A DNA stretch of 64,000 bases from Gemella massiliensis. GTDB taxonomy: Bacteria > Bacillota > Bacilli > Staphylococcales > Gemellaceae. Shown in pieces: positions 45,061 through 53,240 of this stretch. A program made the translations under genes and the position numbers. Within the stretch, counting starts at the first letter, position 1. Each line of letters starts with the position of its first letter. Location: contig NZ_LT635546.1 in the NCBI RefSeq assembly GCF_900120125.1, positions 533,344-597,343 of the forward strand, in the 5' to 3' direction. The notes beneath the pieces were generated by a model. It was not told the DNA's origin. It ran no database searches and saw only the letters and a list, made by a program, of their open reading frames with translations.

Positions 45061-46623
45061 CTATCTTTTTATTTTTTCTCTTATAATAGATGATATATTT
45101 TCTACTATAATTATCGCCGTACAAAGTCCAATTAATAATGTTGATATTCTGTTCCAATTCCTATATTCTATATTATTAACTAATAACTGACCTATTCCAC
45201 CTGCTCCAACCATACCAAGTATTGTTGAATTTTTTATATTCATTTCAAATCTATATAAACTAATTGTTACAAATTCCGGTAGATAACCGCTAAAAATTAT
45301 CTTTATATAACTAATAAAATTACCCAGCCCTATACTTTTTGTTGCTAATAATATATTACTATTTATTCCCTCTAATATTTCACTATACATTTTTGTTACA
45401 ACTCCTACAGTGTAAATATATAGAGCAAAAAACGAACTAATAGTTCCGGGCCCAAAGCCTCTAAAAAATATTAGCGCTATAATAATAGGAGGAAATGTTC
45501 TTAAAACATTAATAACAACTTTAAAAATTATCGCTTTATATTTTCCAAATAAATTTGTTGATGCTAAATATGAAGTAAATATTGCCGTTAGACTTGCAAG
45601 TAAAGTTGCAACAAATGCTATCTCTATACTTGTCAATAATGCAAAAAACATTTTTGAAAAATAAGAAATATCCGGATTAAATAATTCCTTAAATAACACT
45701 TTTAGTTGACCTAATCCTAATAAAAATCTCTCTTTTGTTATTGTTAAGAAATTTATTACATAAATTAATGAACTAATTATTACTATCGGTATTAATATTT
45801 TTTCTATTTTTTTTCGTAAAAAATATTCTTTTTTTGATAAATTATTTTTATCTTCCATAGTTCTGAAGTAATAACTAATTAAATCTATAATAAAAATCAA
45901 AAGTACTAAAATTATAATTATCAATGATACTCTATCATAACGTAAATGATTTAGCTCCGTCCATAATCTTTGACCAATTCCACCCGCTCCGACCATGCCC
46001 AAAACACTGGCTCCACGAATACCGGATTCCAATATTAAAAAATAAATTGAAAATATCGCCGGTTTTATATTAGATAGCAAGGCTGTTTTATAAATAGCAA
46101 ATCTTGAAACTCCAAGGCTTTTCATCGCCTCTATATGTTTTATATCCACTTCCTCCGCATATTCTTTTAAAAGCTTAGTTGCAGTTAAAAAACTGATAAT
46201 ATAAATGCTTAAAAACCCACTAAAATTTCCTGTGCTAAAAAGACTTACTAATATAGCTGCCACTATTAAAAATGGTATTGTCCTAAAAATCGAGAACACT
46301 GCACTTAATATTTTAGGTAATATTTTTATATTAAACAAAATATTTGTTAATAACGGGAGAATAAACAAAGCTGTAAACAGTGCTAAAATTGATGAAAATA
46401 CCGCAATGTTCAAAGTTTCTAAAATCGGTTCATAAAGGCTACTAAGTATACTTAAATCTAGTGGATACATTCTTGACAATAAATTTTCAACTCTAGAAAA
46501 TCCTAAAGAAAAGCTTTTAGCATCATAATTTAGTATAGAAATAGCTATACCGATCAATAATATTGAGTTCAAAATAACACTTTTTATTTTTCTTTTAATG
46601 ATATAATTCTTTAAGTTCATCAT
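45061..46623 (-). CDS. phnE: PhnE-type ABC permease, double-length fusion
   Basis: 520 residues consisting of two permease domains in tandem. Each ends in a PhnE-like loop: residues near 195-225 contain LGMVGAGGIGQRLWTEL and residues near 475-500 LGMVGAGGIGQLLVNNI. About 12 transmembrane helices. In most bacteria PhnE1 and PhnE2 are separate genes or a homodimer; the fusion gives both halves of the channel in one chain. It overlaps phnC by 29 bp and has no clear ribosome binding site, so it is probably translated by coupling. Substrate probably phosphonate, phosphite or a similar small anion. Confidence 0.85.
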   Translation of the reverse strand: MMNLKNYIIKRKIKSVILNSILLIGIAISILNYDAKSFSLGFSRVENLLSRMYPLDLSILSSLYEPILETLNIAVFSSILALFTALFILPLLTNILFNIKILPKILSAVFSIFRTIPFLIVAAILVSLFSTGNFSGFLSIYIISFLTATKLLKEYAEEVDIKHIEAMKSLGVSRFAIYKTALLSNIKPAIFSIYFLILESGIRGASVLGMVGAGGIGQRLWTELNHLRYDRVSLIIIILVLLIFIIDLISYYFRTMEDKNNLSKKEYFLRKKIEKILIPIVIISSLIYVINFLTITKERFLLGLGQLKVLFKELFNPDISYFSKMFFALLTSIEIAFVATLLASLTAIFTSYLASTNLFGKYKAIIFKVVINVLRTFPPIIIALIFFRGFGPGTISSFFALYIYTVGVVTKMYSEILEGINSNILLATKSIGLGNFISYIKIIFSGYLPEFVTISLYRFEMNIKNSTILGMVGAGGIGQLLVNNIEYRNWNRISTLLIGLCTAIIIVENISSIIREKIKR

Positions 46624-47329
46624 TCGTTACACTTTCTGTATAATTGTAAAACAAAATCTTACCATCTTTTAATCCTAAAATTTTATTACTATATTTTTTA
46701 GCAAGGACTATATCATGCAGATTTATCAATACTGTTATGTTTTTTTCTTTATTTAATTTCTGAAAATTATCCATTATTATACTAGTATTTTTTTCATCAA
46801 GACTGCTCACCGGTTCATCTGCCAGTAAAATATTCGGTTCTTGTGCTAGAGCCTTTGCTATGGCTACACGTTGTTTTTGCCCACCGGATAAATATTTTGA
46901 TTTTTTAAATATTTCTTCATTTAGCCCAACTTGTGTTAAATATGTTATTCCTTGTTCATATTCTTTTTTAGTATAGCCGGACATCAATTGAATAAAAGAT
47001 TTTTTAGCAAGATATGGTGTTAAAACGTTATCTATTGTGTATAAATTATCTAATGTATTATAATCTTGAAATATAAAAGCTATCTTTTGTCTAAATTTTT
47101 TTAATTCATTTTTATTAAATTTTGTAATATCGTTATTATTTATTATTATTTTTCCACTAGGTACATTTAAGAGATTCAAGCATCTAAGGAGCGTTGATTT
47201 ACCTGCACCGCTTTTCCCAACTATTGCAACAAAATCTCCCTTGTTTATAGAAAAATTCAAATTGTCCAAAACTTTCTTTTCTCCATAGCTAAATGATAAA
47301 TTTTCTATTTTTATTTCTTCGTTAACCAA
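46595..47329 (-). CDS. phnC: PhnC-type ABC transporter ATPase
   Basis: 244 residues: Walker A IVGKSGAGKSTLLRCL, Q-loop in IAFIFQDYNTLDNL, signature YLSGGQKQRVAIAKA, Walker B ILLADEPVSSLDEKN, and the H-loop VLINLHDIVLAKKY, all typical for PhnC. Start is a TTG at 47329 behind GAGGTGA; this start codon is unusual but the best-spaced. No substrate-binding protein (phnD) gene flanks the pair, although one is expected for an importer. Confidence 0.86.
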   Translation of the reverse strand: MVNEEIKIENLSFSYGEKKVLDNLNFSINKGDFVAIVGKSGAGKSTLLRCLNLLNVPSGKIIINNNDITKFNKNELKKFRQKIAFIFQDYNTLDNLYTIDNVLTPYLAKKSFIQLMSGYTKKEYEQGITYLTQVGLNEEIFKKSKYLSGGQKQRVAIAKALAQEPNILLADEPVSSLDEKNTSIIMDNFQKLNKEKNITVLINLHDIVLAKKYSNKILGLKDGKILFYNYTESVTNDELKELYH

Positions 47330-47533
47330 TAAATCACCTCATTTACTTCTTACCGTACTAAAATTTAAGATAAAATTTCTTGTTACAATTATAACACTTT
47401 CTTAAATAATTTTCAGCATCTATTTGTTATAGTAACATCGCTATTATTAGCACTAACAAAAAATATAATATTTTTCATGAATTTTCAACATTAGTTATTA
47501 ATAATATGAATTTTAATAATATTTGTCTAATAT

Positions 47534-47560
47534 AAAAAGGAATAACTCTTCGTTACTCCT
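47534..47560 (-). terminator. Terminator of ylmH
   Basis: AGGAGTAAC-gaaga-GTTATTCCTTTTTATA on the minus strand, immediately at the ylmH stop codon, one mismatch in the stem and a run of five T. Confidence 0.75.
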
Positions 47561-48329
47561 AAATTACTTTACCTATTGTAATTCTATACTTCAAAGATTT
47601 TTTATTTTGAGTTTTTTCTTTTATAATAAATCTTCCATATTTTCTAATAGAAATTATGTCACCTACATTACAAGATTTTTCTCCATTTTTTGCTACAACA
47701 TGATTTAATTTTATAAAATCTTGAATCAAAAATTCTTTCACTTTACTGCGTGACTTATTGGTTATTTTTGCTACAATACTATCAAGTCTGAACGAGGAAC
47801 TGACTATTTCAAAATTTTCAAATTTTTTCTCAAACTTAACATCTAACATATTCACTTTCTTTAATGTTATATTAATCTTTCCGATTTTTGTTAGATTCAT
47901 TATAACAAAATCTGAAATACTACTATCCACAAAAATATAAAGTGTATTTTCTTCTACAATAACGTCTCCAAATCTATTAAAATTTATTCCAAGATTGTGG
48001 ATAGCACCTAAAACATCTTTATGTCTAATTGTGTTAAATTTATTATTATATGTTGCTCTTAAACAAGTTATCTCAAAATCAACATTATAATATTCGTTTG
48101 CTACCAACTTTGCTTTTTTTCTCTCTAAATTAACAACTCCACCGAAAAATTCTACTTTTAATTCCGGATAATTATAAATTATTATTTTTTCTAAAATAAT
48201 TTGCTCAAATTGAGTTAGAAAAAAGGTAACCTTATTTCTATTGTTGAAGAAATCGATTGTTTGTAATAGATTTTCCGCCGTTTCTATTTCTTCTTTTGAT
48301 GCTGAATATAAAAAATTCAAATTTTTCAT
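47559..48329 (-). CDS. ylmH: S4-domain RNA-binding protein YlmH
   Basis: 256 residues. The central YlmH domain is followed by a C-terminal S4 RNA-binding domain (RLDSIVAKITNKSRSKVKEF, FIKLNHVVAKNGEKSCNVGD). YlmH was recently tied to ribosome-associated quality control as a back-up of RqcH; note that rqcH is about 5 kb away. Last gene of sepF-yggT-ylmH, the usual cell-division cluster order; divIVA is not present after it. Confidence 0.9.
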   Translation of the reverse strand: MKNLNFLYSASKEEIETAENLLQTIDFFNNRNKVTFFLTQFEQIILEKIIIYNYPELKVEFFGGVVNLERKKAKLVANEYYNVDFEITCLRATYNNKFNTIRHKDVLGAIHNLGINFNRFGDVIVEENTLYIFVDSSISDFVIMNLTKIGKINITLKKVNMLDVKFEKKFENFEIVSSSFRLDSIVAKITNKSRSKVKEFLIQDFIKLNHVVAKNGEKSCNVGDIISIRKYGRFIIKEKTQNKKSLKYRITIGKVI

Positions 48330-48336
48330 AATTCAC

Positions 48337-48612
48337 CTAAGAAAATATAAATCCTAAAAGTAATCGTCTTAATATATCCAATGCAATAAAAGCTATGATT
48401 GGAGAAATATCTAATATTCCAAACGGTGGAATAAGTTTTCTAAAAATTTTCAAGTATGGTTCACAAAGTTTTTCCAAAAATTCCACTATAATATTATTTC
48501 TAAATTGTGGAAACCATGATGATAATATATATGCCAGTATACAGTATTCATAAAAATTAAATAAATAATTAATAAATCTATATACCCAAAAATATTCTGT
48601 TAAACTTAGCAA
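48337..48612 (-). CDS. yggT: YggT-family membrane protein (YlmG)
   Basis: 91 residues, two hydrophobic segments with the family motif EYCILAYILSSWFPQFRNN and LCEPYLKIFRKLIPPFGILD. Related plastid proteins affect nucleoid and membrane organisation. Start is a TTG at 48612, 8 bp after GGAGAG. It is 2 bp downstream of sepF and 7 bp upstream of ylmH. Confidence 0.9.
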   Translation of the reverse strand: MLSLTEYFWVYRFINYLFNFYEYCILAYILSSWFPQFRNNIIVEFLEKLCEPYLKIFRKLIPPFGILDISPIIAFIALDILRRLLLGFIFS

Positions 48613-48614
48613 TA

Positions 48615-49040
48615 TTAATACTCTCCTTCGTAAAAATCTCCCGATACATCAATACCGTTAGGTACACATAAATAAATATCTTCACCTATAGTTTTTAATT
48701 TTGCATTTAGCGCATAAATACCACCCGATACAAAATCTAATAATCTATCAGCTGTTTCTACATCTAGTTTGCTTAAATTAATAATTACCACTTTATTTTT
48801 TTTTATATCATCAATAATATCTTTACTATCCGCAAATACTAGCGGTTCTGTTAATATTACATTATTCATTTTACCGGTTATTGGATTAGATGTCGCTTTA
48901 TTCACTGAATTCTCCTTTGAAATTCTTTGTTTTGGTTGTTCTTTTTGTAATTCTTTTTGAATTGTTTGTTCCTCTTTTACATCATCTTCGAAATCTTCTT
49001 CACTCACAAACAGGTTATTAAATTTTTTTATCATACTCAT
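48615..49040 (-). CDS. sepF: Cell division protein SepF
   Basis: Z-ring membrane anchor, 141 residues. An N-terminal amphipathic membrane-targeting helix (MSMIKKFNNLF) and an acidic/Gln-rich linker precede the SepF fold (ILTEPLVFADSKDIIDDIKK, NLSKLDVETADRLLDFVSGG, VCVPN-type ending YLCVPNGIDVSG). GAGG lies 9 bp before the ATG. First gene of sepF-yggT-ylmH; ftsZ and ylmE are not adjacent. Confidence 0.93.
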   Translation of the reverse strand: MSMIKKFNNLFVSEEDFEDDVKEEQTIQKELQKEQPKQRISKENSVNKATSNPITGKMNNVILTEPLVFADSKDIIDDIKKNKVVIINLSKLDVETADRLLDFVSGGIYALNAKLKTIGEDIYLCVPNGIDVSGDFYEGEY

Positions 49041-49077
49041 AATATCAAACCTCTATTTAGTTATATTTAACTGTATA

Positions 49078-49106
49078 ATTATATCATAATTTTCATTATT
49101 TTTAAA
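49078..49106 (-). promoter_or_regulatory. sepF promoter
   Basis: TTTAAA (49101-49106), 17-bp spacer, TATAAT (49078-49083) with a TGA extended -10. Confidence 0.65.
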
Positions 49107-49124
49107 CCGATATATTCGTTATAA

Positions 49125-49165
49125 TACACAAAGAACCTTAAAGTTGATTAAAACTATAAGATTCT
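49125..49165 (-). terminator. Possible terminator of the AI-2E-family gene
   Basis: AAAGAATCTTA / TAAGGTTCTTT stem (with G-U pairs) just after the stop codon; weak T-tract (TGTGTAT). Confidence 0.45.
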
Positions 49166-49174
49166 TTACTTTGT

Positions 49175-50329
49175 TCACTCATAATATTTATTATATCTAC
49201 TTCGAAGAGTATTTATTAATTTAGTTATTAATACTTTTAAAATTGAATAAATCGGTATTCCTAAAATAGCACCAACTACTCCGAGTATATTGACACCTAT
49301 TAAAATAACGAAAATAACTGTAAGTGGGTGCATATCCATACTTTTCCCCATGATATTTGGTGATAAAATATTCCCTTCAACAAATTGCACTATTCCCCAA
49401 ATAACCAACATTTTCAAAACCATTATACCACTGGTTGAAGCTGCAACCAACATTGCAGGAATTATCGCCATAATAGGTCCTAGATAAGGAACAATACTTA
49501 AAAATGCGGCTATCGTTGCCAACGAAAAAGCGTAATGCAAGCCGATAATATTATACCCTATATAAAGCATAACTCCCAAACATAATGAAACCGTCATTTG
49601 ACCTTGGATATAAGAACCAACCTTATCATCAATTTCATCTATTGTTTCCGAAATTGATTTTTTCAATCTGTTAGGCATAGAATTTATCAAATAAATTTTA
49701 AATTTTGCGGCATCTTTTAATAAAAAGAATAACACAAAAGGAAAAGTCATAAGCACCGAAGCAGTTGATGATAATGAAGAAGCAATACTTTGAGCAACAT
49801 TTGTCACTATTGTTACAGCTTGTGCACTAATTTTTGCAGTATTCAAATTGGAACTAATATATTCATTCACCGCTTTTACATAGGTATTTTCTGAATTAGT
49901 TGCAAGATACCCTCGAACTATTTCTATATATTTAGGTAATGAGCTTACTAAAGCCTGAGTTTGTTCAACAATTATCGGAACTACTCCAATAATTACCACT
50001 AAAATTACCAAAACACCTACAAATATAGCAAGCAAACTAGCGATAAAGCGTGGCATTTTTCTAGAAAAAACATTTACCAACGGATTTAATATGTAATAAA
50101 ATGCATAAGCTAAAATAATTGGAGTTGTAATACTTGATACTATGGCTTTTATAGGTGAAAAGATATATGATATTTCAGTATATAAGTATATTGCTATCCC
50201 TAACAATATAACTACTATTAAAATATACAAAATAAATTTTCCACCTAAAAATGCCAATAATCTATCTTCTCTGGAGTTTTCTACTATTTCTTTATTTTTC
50301 TTTATCTCTTCTTTAATCTTTTCTTTCAT
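49175..50329 (-). CDS. AI-2E (PerM) family transporter
   Basis: 384 residues, about eight membrane helices. Family blocks seen are LAYAFYYILNPLVNVFSRK, YLGPIMAIIPAMLVA, FVEGNILSPNIMGKSMDMHP and GVVGAILGIPIYSILKV. A charged N-terminal extension precedes TM1. Members include the autoinducer-2 exporter TqsA and the Na+/H+ antiporter-like proteins of Bacilli; the substrate here is uncertain. GGAGGA precedes the ATG. Confidence 0.88.
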   Translation of the reverse strand: MKEKIKEEIKKNKEIVENSREDRLLAFLGGKFILYILIVVILLGIAIYLYTEISYIFSPIKAIVSSITTPIILAYAFYYILNPLVNVFSRKMPRFIASLLAIFVGVLVILVVIIGVVPIIVEQTQALVSSLPKYIEIVRGYLATNSENTYVKAVNEYISSNLNTAKISAQAVTIVTNVAQSIASSLSSTASVLMTFPFVLFFLLKDAAKFKIYLINSMPNRLKKSISETIDEIDDKVGSYIQGQMTVSLCLGVMLYIGYNIIGLHYAFSLATIAAFLSIVPYLGPIMAIIPAMLVAASTSGIMVLKMLVIWGIVQFVEGNILSPNIMGKSMDMHPLTVIFVILIGVNILGVVGAILGIPIYSILKVLITKLINTLRSRYNKYYE

Positions 50330-50343
50330 AAAATCCTCCTTCG

Positions 50344-50550
50344 TTATTTTATTAAGTGTAATGACAATTCATATATTGTCATTATTGCATTATAACCTAA
50401 ATATCCTATAGCGAACGACACTAGACTGATTAAAATTTTTATTTCCTTTGTACTATTTTTTTTAAAGAATTTACCAAAATCTAATTTCATTAAGCTAAAG
50501 TTACTAACTAAAATCATTATAAATAACAATGTTAATTTTATAAAATTCAT
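50344..50550 (-). CDS. DUF1146-like small membrane protein
   Basis: 68 residues with two membrane helices (KLTLLFIMILVSNFSLM and LISLVSFAIGYLGYNAIM) separated by LDFGKFFKKN, which resembles the LxFEKxLRKN element of DUF1146 (YwzB) proteins. AAAGGATAAA lies before the ATG. Located between the AI-2E transporter and corA. The assignment rests on a short match by eye. Confidence 0.6.
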   Translation of the reverse strand: MNFIKLTLLFIMILVSNFSLMKLDFGKFFKKNSTKEIKILISLVSFAIGYLGYNAIMTIYELSLHLIK

Positions 50551-50573
50551 ATTTTATCCTTTATATCTAATAT

Positions 50574-51527
50574 CTATTTGAACATATCAAGCCAACCTTT
50601 TTTCTTAAATATCCATAACATTCCAATAGCAATTATCAGCATAACACCGCAGATTAAAAAGTAGCCATATTCCCACTCTAACTCCGGCATATTTCTAAAG
50701 TTCATTCCATAAAGACCAACTATAAATGTCAACGGCAAAAATATTGTTGAAATAACAGTCAGCATCATCATAATATTATTAGACCTAAATGAGTTATAAG
50801 TCATATAATTTTCTCTAATATCACTGGCAAGTTCTCGTGTTGCTTCAATAATTTCTGTTTGTTGAACAAGGTCATCATAAATATCGTGAAAATATTTTCT
50901 GTCGTTATCGGTCATTTCAACACGACGGGATACTAAAAATCTATGGAGTAACTCACGCATCGGCAATAAACCACGTCGCAGTTTTAACAAGTCACTACGA
51001 AGCTCAAAAACCTCGTCCATTATTTTACTGCCGGCATTATATGAGTCGTATTCTTCAATTTCATCAAGACGATTTTCTATTTTTGCAATAATTGGAATAT
51101 ATCCTTCCACTATTTCTGATACCAACATATGCATCACATGAAGTGGTGAATATTGTGCACCACGCTGTAAGATTTTCGGAATAATTTTATTAATATATCG
51201 TATATGTGAGAGGTGAAAAGTTACAATATAATTTTTTCCGACAAACATATTTATTGTTTCATAGTCATCATCAATATTTTTCAAAACATGAGATACTAAA
51301 AAGATTTGTTGTCGTGTTATTTCAATTTTTGGTCGTTGAAGCAATGTCATACAGTCTTCAATCAACAATTCGTGAAACTTAAAAAATGTAGACAATAGGG
51401 TTATCTCACTTCGTGTCGGTGTGTCAAAATCAACCCAATACCAAGCAATATCTTGATCATTAAGTCTTGCCAATTTGACATCTGTTAAGATATTTCCTTT
51501 TTTATCTACTGCTAGTGTTTTTAACAT
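50574..51527 (-). CDS. corA: CorA magnesium/cobalt channel
   Basis: 317 residues: a large N-terminal cytoplasmic domain, a long stalk helix (about 210-270) and two C-terminal membrane helices. The selectivity motif GMN is in GLYGMNFRNMPE, followed by the basic tail WIFKKKGWLDMFK. GAGAGGTGA precedes the ATG. Imports Mg2+ down its gradient as a pentamer. No Mg-riboswitch could be placed in the short leader. Confidence 0.93.
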   Translation of the reverse strand: MLKTLAVDKKGNILTDVKLARLNDQDIAWYWVDFDTPTRSEITLLSTFFKFHELLIEDCMTLLQRPKIEITRQQIFLVSHVLKNIDDDYETINMFVGKNYIVTFHLSHIRYINKIIPKILQRGAQYSPLHVMHMLVSEIVEGYIPIIAKIENRLDEIEEYDSYNAGSKIMDEVFELRSDLLKLRRGLLPMRELLHRFLVSRRVEMTDNDRKYFHDIYDDLVQQTEIIEATRELASDIRENYMTYNSFRSNNIMMMLTVISTIFLPLTFIVGLYGMNFRNMPELEWEYGYFLICGVMLIIAIGMLWIFKKKGWLDMFK

Positions 51528-51596
51528 TAGATCTCACCTCTCTTATATTATTTTCACAACTACAATAATATCATAATTAATGAAATTAGTAAATTT

Positions 51597-52346
51597 TTAT
51601 TTAATATTATTTGTAATATGATTCATAATTATTCCGGCAGCAACTGCCACATTTAAACTTTCGGCTTCTCCTGTCATTTTTATTTTTAAAAGATTATTTA
51701 CCTTTTCCAAGATATTGTTATCAACCCCTGCACCCTCATTACCAAAAATAACAGCAATTTTCTCTCCTACATCATTAATATCTTCCAAATATTTATTACC
51801 TTTTAAAGATGTAGCATGTAAATCAAAACCTTTCATTTCACCAATAAGATTTTCCAAAACTATATTTTCAAAACAATCAATATGAAACTGACTTCCTTGT
51901 GTACTACGAAGAACTTTTTGCCCATATAAACTTGTCGTTTTGTTCCCCAAGACTACACAATCAAAACTAAAAGCATCCGCTGTTCTTATAATAGTTCCCA
52001 GATTCCCAGGATCTTGTACCCTATCCAAAATAAGAACCCTATTATAGCAATTAATATCCAATTCTTTTTTTTCTATACTACATACAGCAATTACCCCTTG
52101 AGAAGTCACTGTTTCTCCCAGTAATTTTATAACACTGTCCGAAACTACCACAAATTCTTTTGAATAATTTAATTCTTTTTTATTAAAATTTTCTGAAATT
52201 ATTATTTCTTCTACAACATTAGCCTTTAATGCTTCTTTTACCAGATGAATTCCTTCTACCAAATACTTATTATATTTTTTTATATTTCTATTTTTTTTTA
52301 ATTTTTGAAGTTCTTTTATTTTTTTATTATTGCCTGATGTTATCAT
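51597..52346 (-). CDS. TrmH/SpoU-family RNA 2'-O-methyltransferase
   Basis: 249 residues from the ATG at 52346, chosen because TGGAGAAAATA gives a correctly spaced site; an upstream ATG at 52358 lacks one. N-terminal substrate-binding domain (KYNKYLVEGIHLVKEAL) and SpoU knot: RVQDPGNLGTIIRTADAF (motif 1), IAVIFGNEGAGVDNNIL (motif 2) and MTGEAESLNVAVAAGIIM (motif 3). Resembles YsgA/RlmB-type enzymes in Firmicutes; the modified nucleotide is not predictable. Confidence 0.92.
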   Translation of the reverse strand: MITSGNNKKIKELQKLKKNRNIKKYNKYLVEGIHLVKEALKANVVEEIIISENFNKKELNYSKEFVVVSDSVIKLLGETVTSQGVIAVCSIEKKELDINCYNRVLILDRVQDPGNLGTIIRTADAFSFDCVVLGNKTTSLYGQKVLRSTQGSQFHIDCFENIVLENLIGEMKGFDLHATSLKGNKYLEDINDVGEKIAVIFGNEGAGVDNNILEKVNNLLKIKMTGEAESLNVAVAAGIIMNHITNNIK

Positions 52347-52465
52347 TATTTTCTCCATGGTATTATTAAATAAAATGTCTAACTTTTACTATTATAATCA
52401 ATATTGAATAAAATTACAAACTATGATATAATTTTTTTATTAATAATACGTAAAAGGAGTTTATT

Positions 52466-52849
52466 ATGTCAATTTGGATATCAACACTAATAGTACTGTT
52501 TGTCATCGGCTTAATTGCATTATTTAATTATCTAAGATTGAACAGAGCTGTTACTAAGCTACCTTATGTTGAATTTAGACAAAATCTTAGAAAAGTTCAA
52601 TTAGTTGATGTAAGAGAAAAAGAAGATTTTAAATATGCTCACATTAACGGAGCTAGAAATATGCCGCTTTCTCAATTCAATTTTTTATATACTTCTCTTA
52701 GAAAAGACCAACCTATTTATCTTTGTGATAAAAACGGAACTATGGCACCACGTGCTGCCCTTACACTAAAGAAAAATGGTTATACTAATGTCTTTATGTT
52801 AAAAAATGGTTTACAAGATTGGAAAGAAAATCTTAAAACAAAAAGATAA
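52466..52849 (+). CDS. Membrane-anchored rhodanese-like protein
   Basis: 127 residues. One N-terminal membrane helix (ISTLIVLFVIGLIALFNYL) and a rhodanese domain: LVDVREKEDFKYAHINGARN, the candidate active-site Cys in PIYLCDKNGTMAPRAA, then GYTNVFMLKNGLQDW. It is the YqhL/YgaP-type single-domain form with the Cys loop CDKNGT. Probably a cytoplasm-facing sulfurtransferase. AAAGGAG precedes the ATG. Confidence 0.88.
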   Translation: MSIWISTLIVLFVIGLIALFNYLRLNRAVTKLPYVEFRQNLRKVQLVDVREKEDFKYAHINGARNMPLSQFNFLYTSLRKDQPIYLCDKNGTMAPRAALTLKKNGYTNVFMLKNGLQDWKENLKTKR

Positions 52850-52854
52850 CCATA

Positions 52855-52884
52855 AAACCGGTATCAAACGATACTGGTTTTTTT
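52855..52884 (+). terminator. Terminator of the rhodanese gene
   Basis: AAACCGGTATC-aaac-GATACTGGTTTTTTT, a strong stem with seven T. Confidence 0.9.
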
Positions 52885-52942
52885 GTCGTTACAGTAATAT
52901 ACATTCACTGTTTTATATGTTATAATCTTATGTAAAATTAAC

Positions 52943-53197
52943 TATATATTTATATACAAAATATTATTTGTTGCTGATTCTATAGTGGTGTGGCAACCTT
53001 AAAAATTAACCTTTGAACAGCAACTAACTTAATAGCAATGTTTGTAGTGGTAATAGTAAAATGCTAAAAGCATTTTACTTGGAGAATTTTAGACCTTGGC
53101 TAAAATTCTAGCCGAAAAATCCACCCACGTAGTGGGTTAGTTGTAGGCGTCCATACCACTACTAACCATTGCTGAAATATTTGTAAAATAATATATA
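52943..53197. repeat. Large structured intergenic repeat, copy 2 (shortened)
   Basis: About 255 bp, reverse-complementary in orientation to copy 1 (4364-4972). Its left end (TATATATTTATATACAAAAT, TTGCTGATT, TAGTGGTGTGGCAACC) matches the reverse complement of the right end of copy 1. The block TAGCAATGTTTGTA...AAAATGCTAAAAGCATTTTAC...GGAGAATTTTA matches the middle, and the right end (AACCATTGCTGAAATATTTG) matches the left end of copy 1. About 350 bp of the centre is missing relative to copy 1. It lies between the rhodanese terminator and rqcH. Confidence 0.82.
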
Positions 53198-53240
53198 AAT
53201 TTTACACACTAGTTTAAATAAATACCTATAAGGAGAAGTT

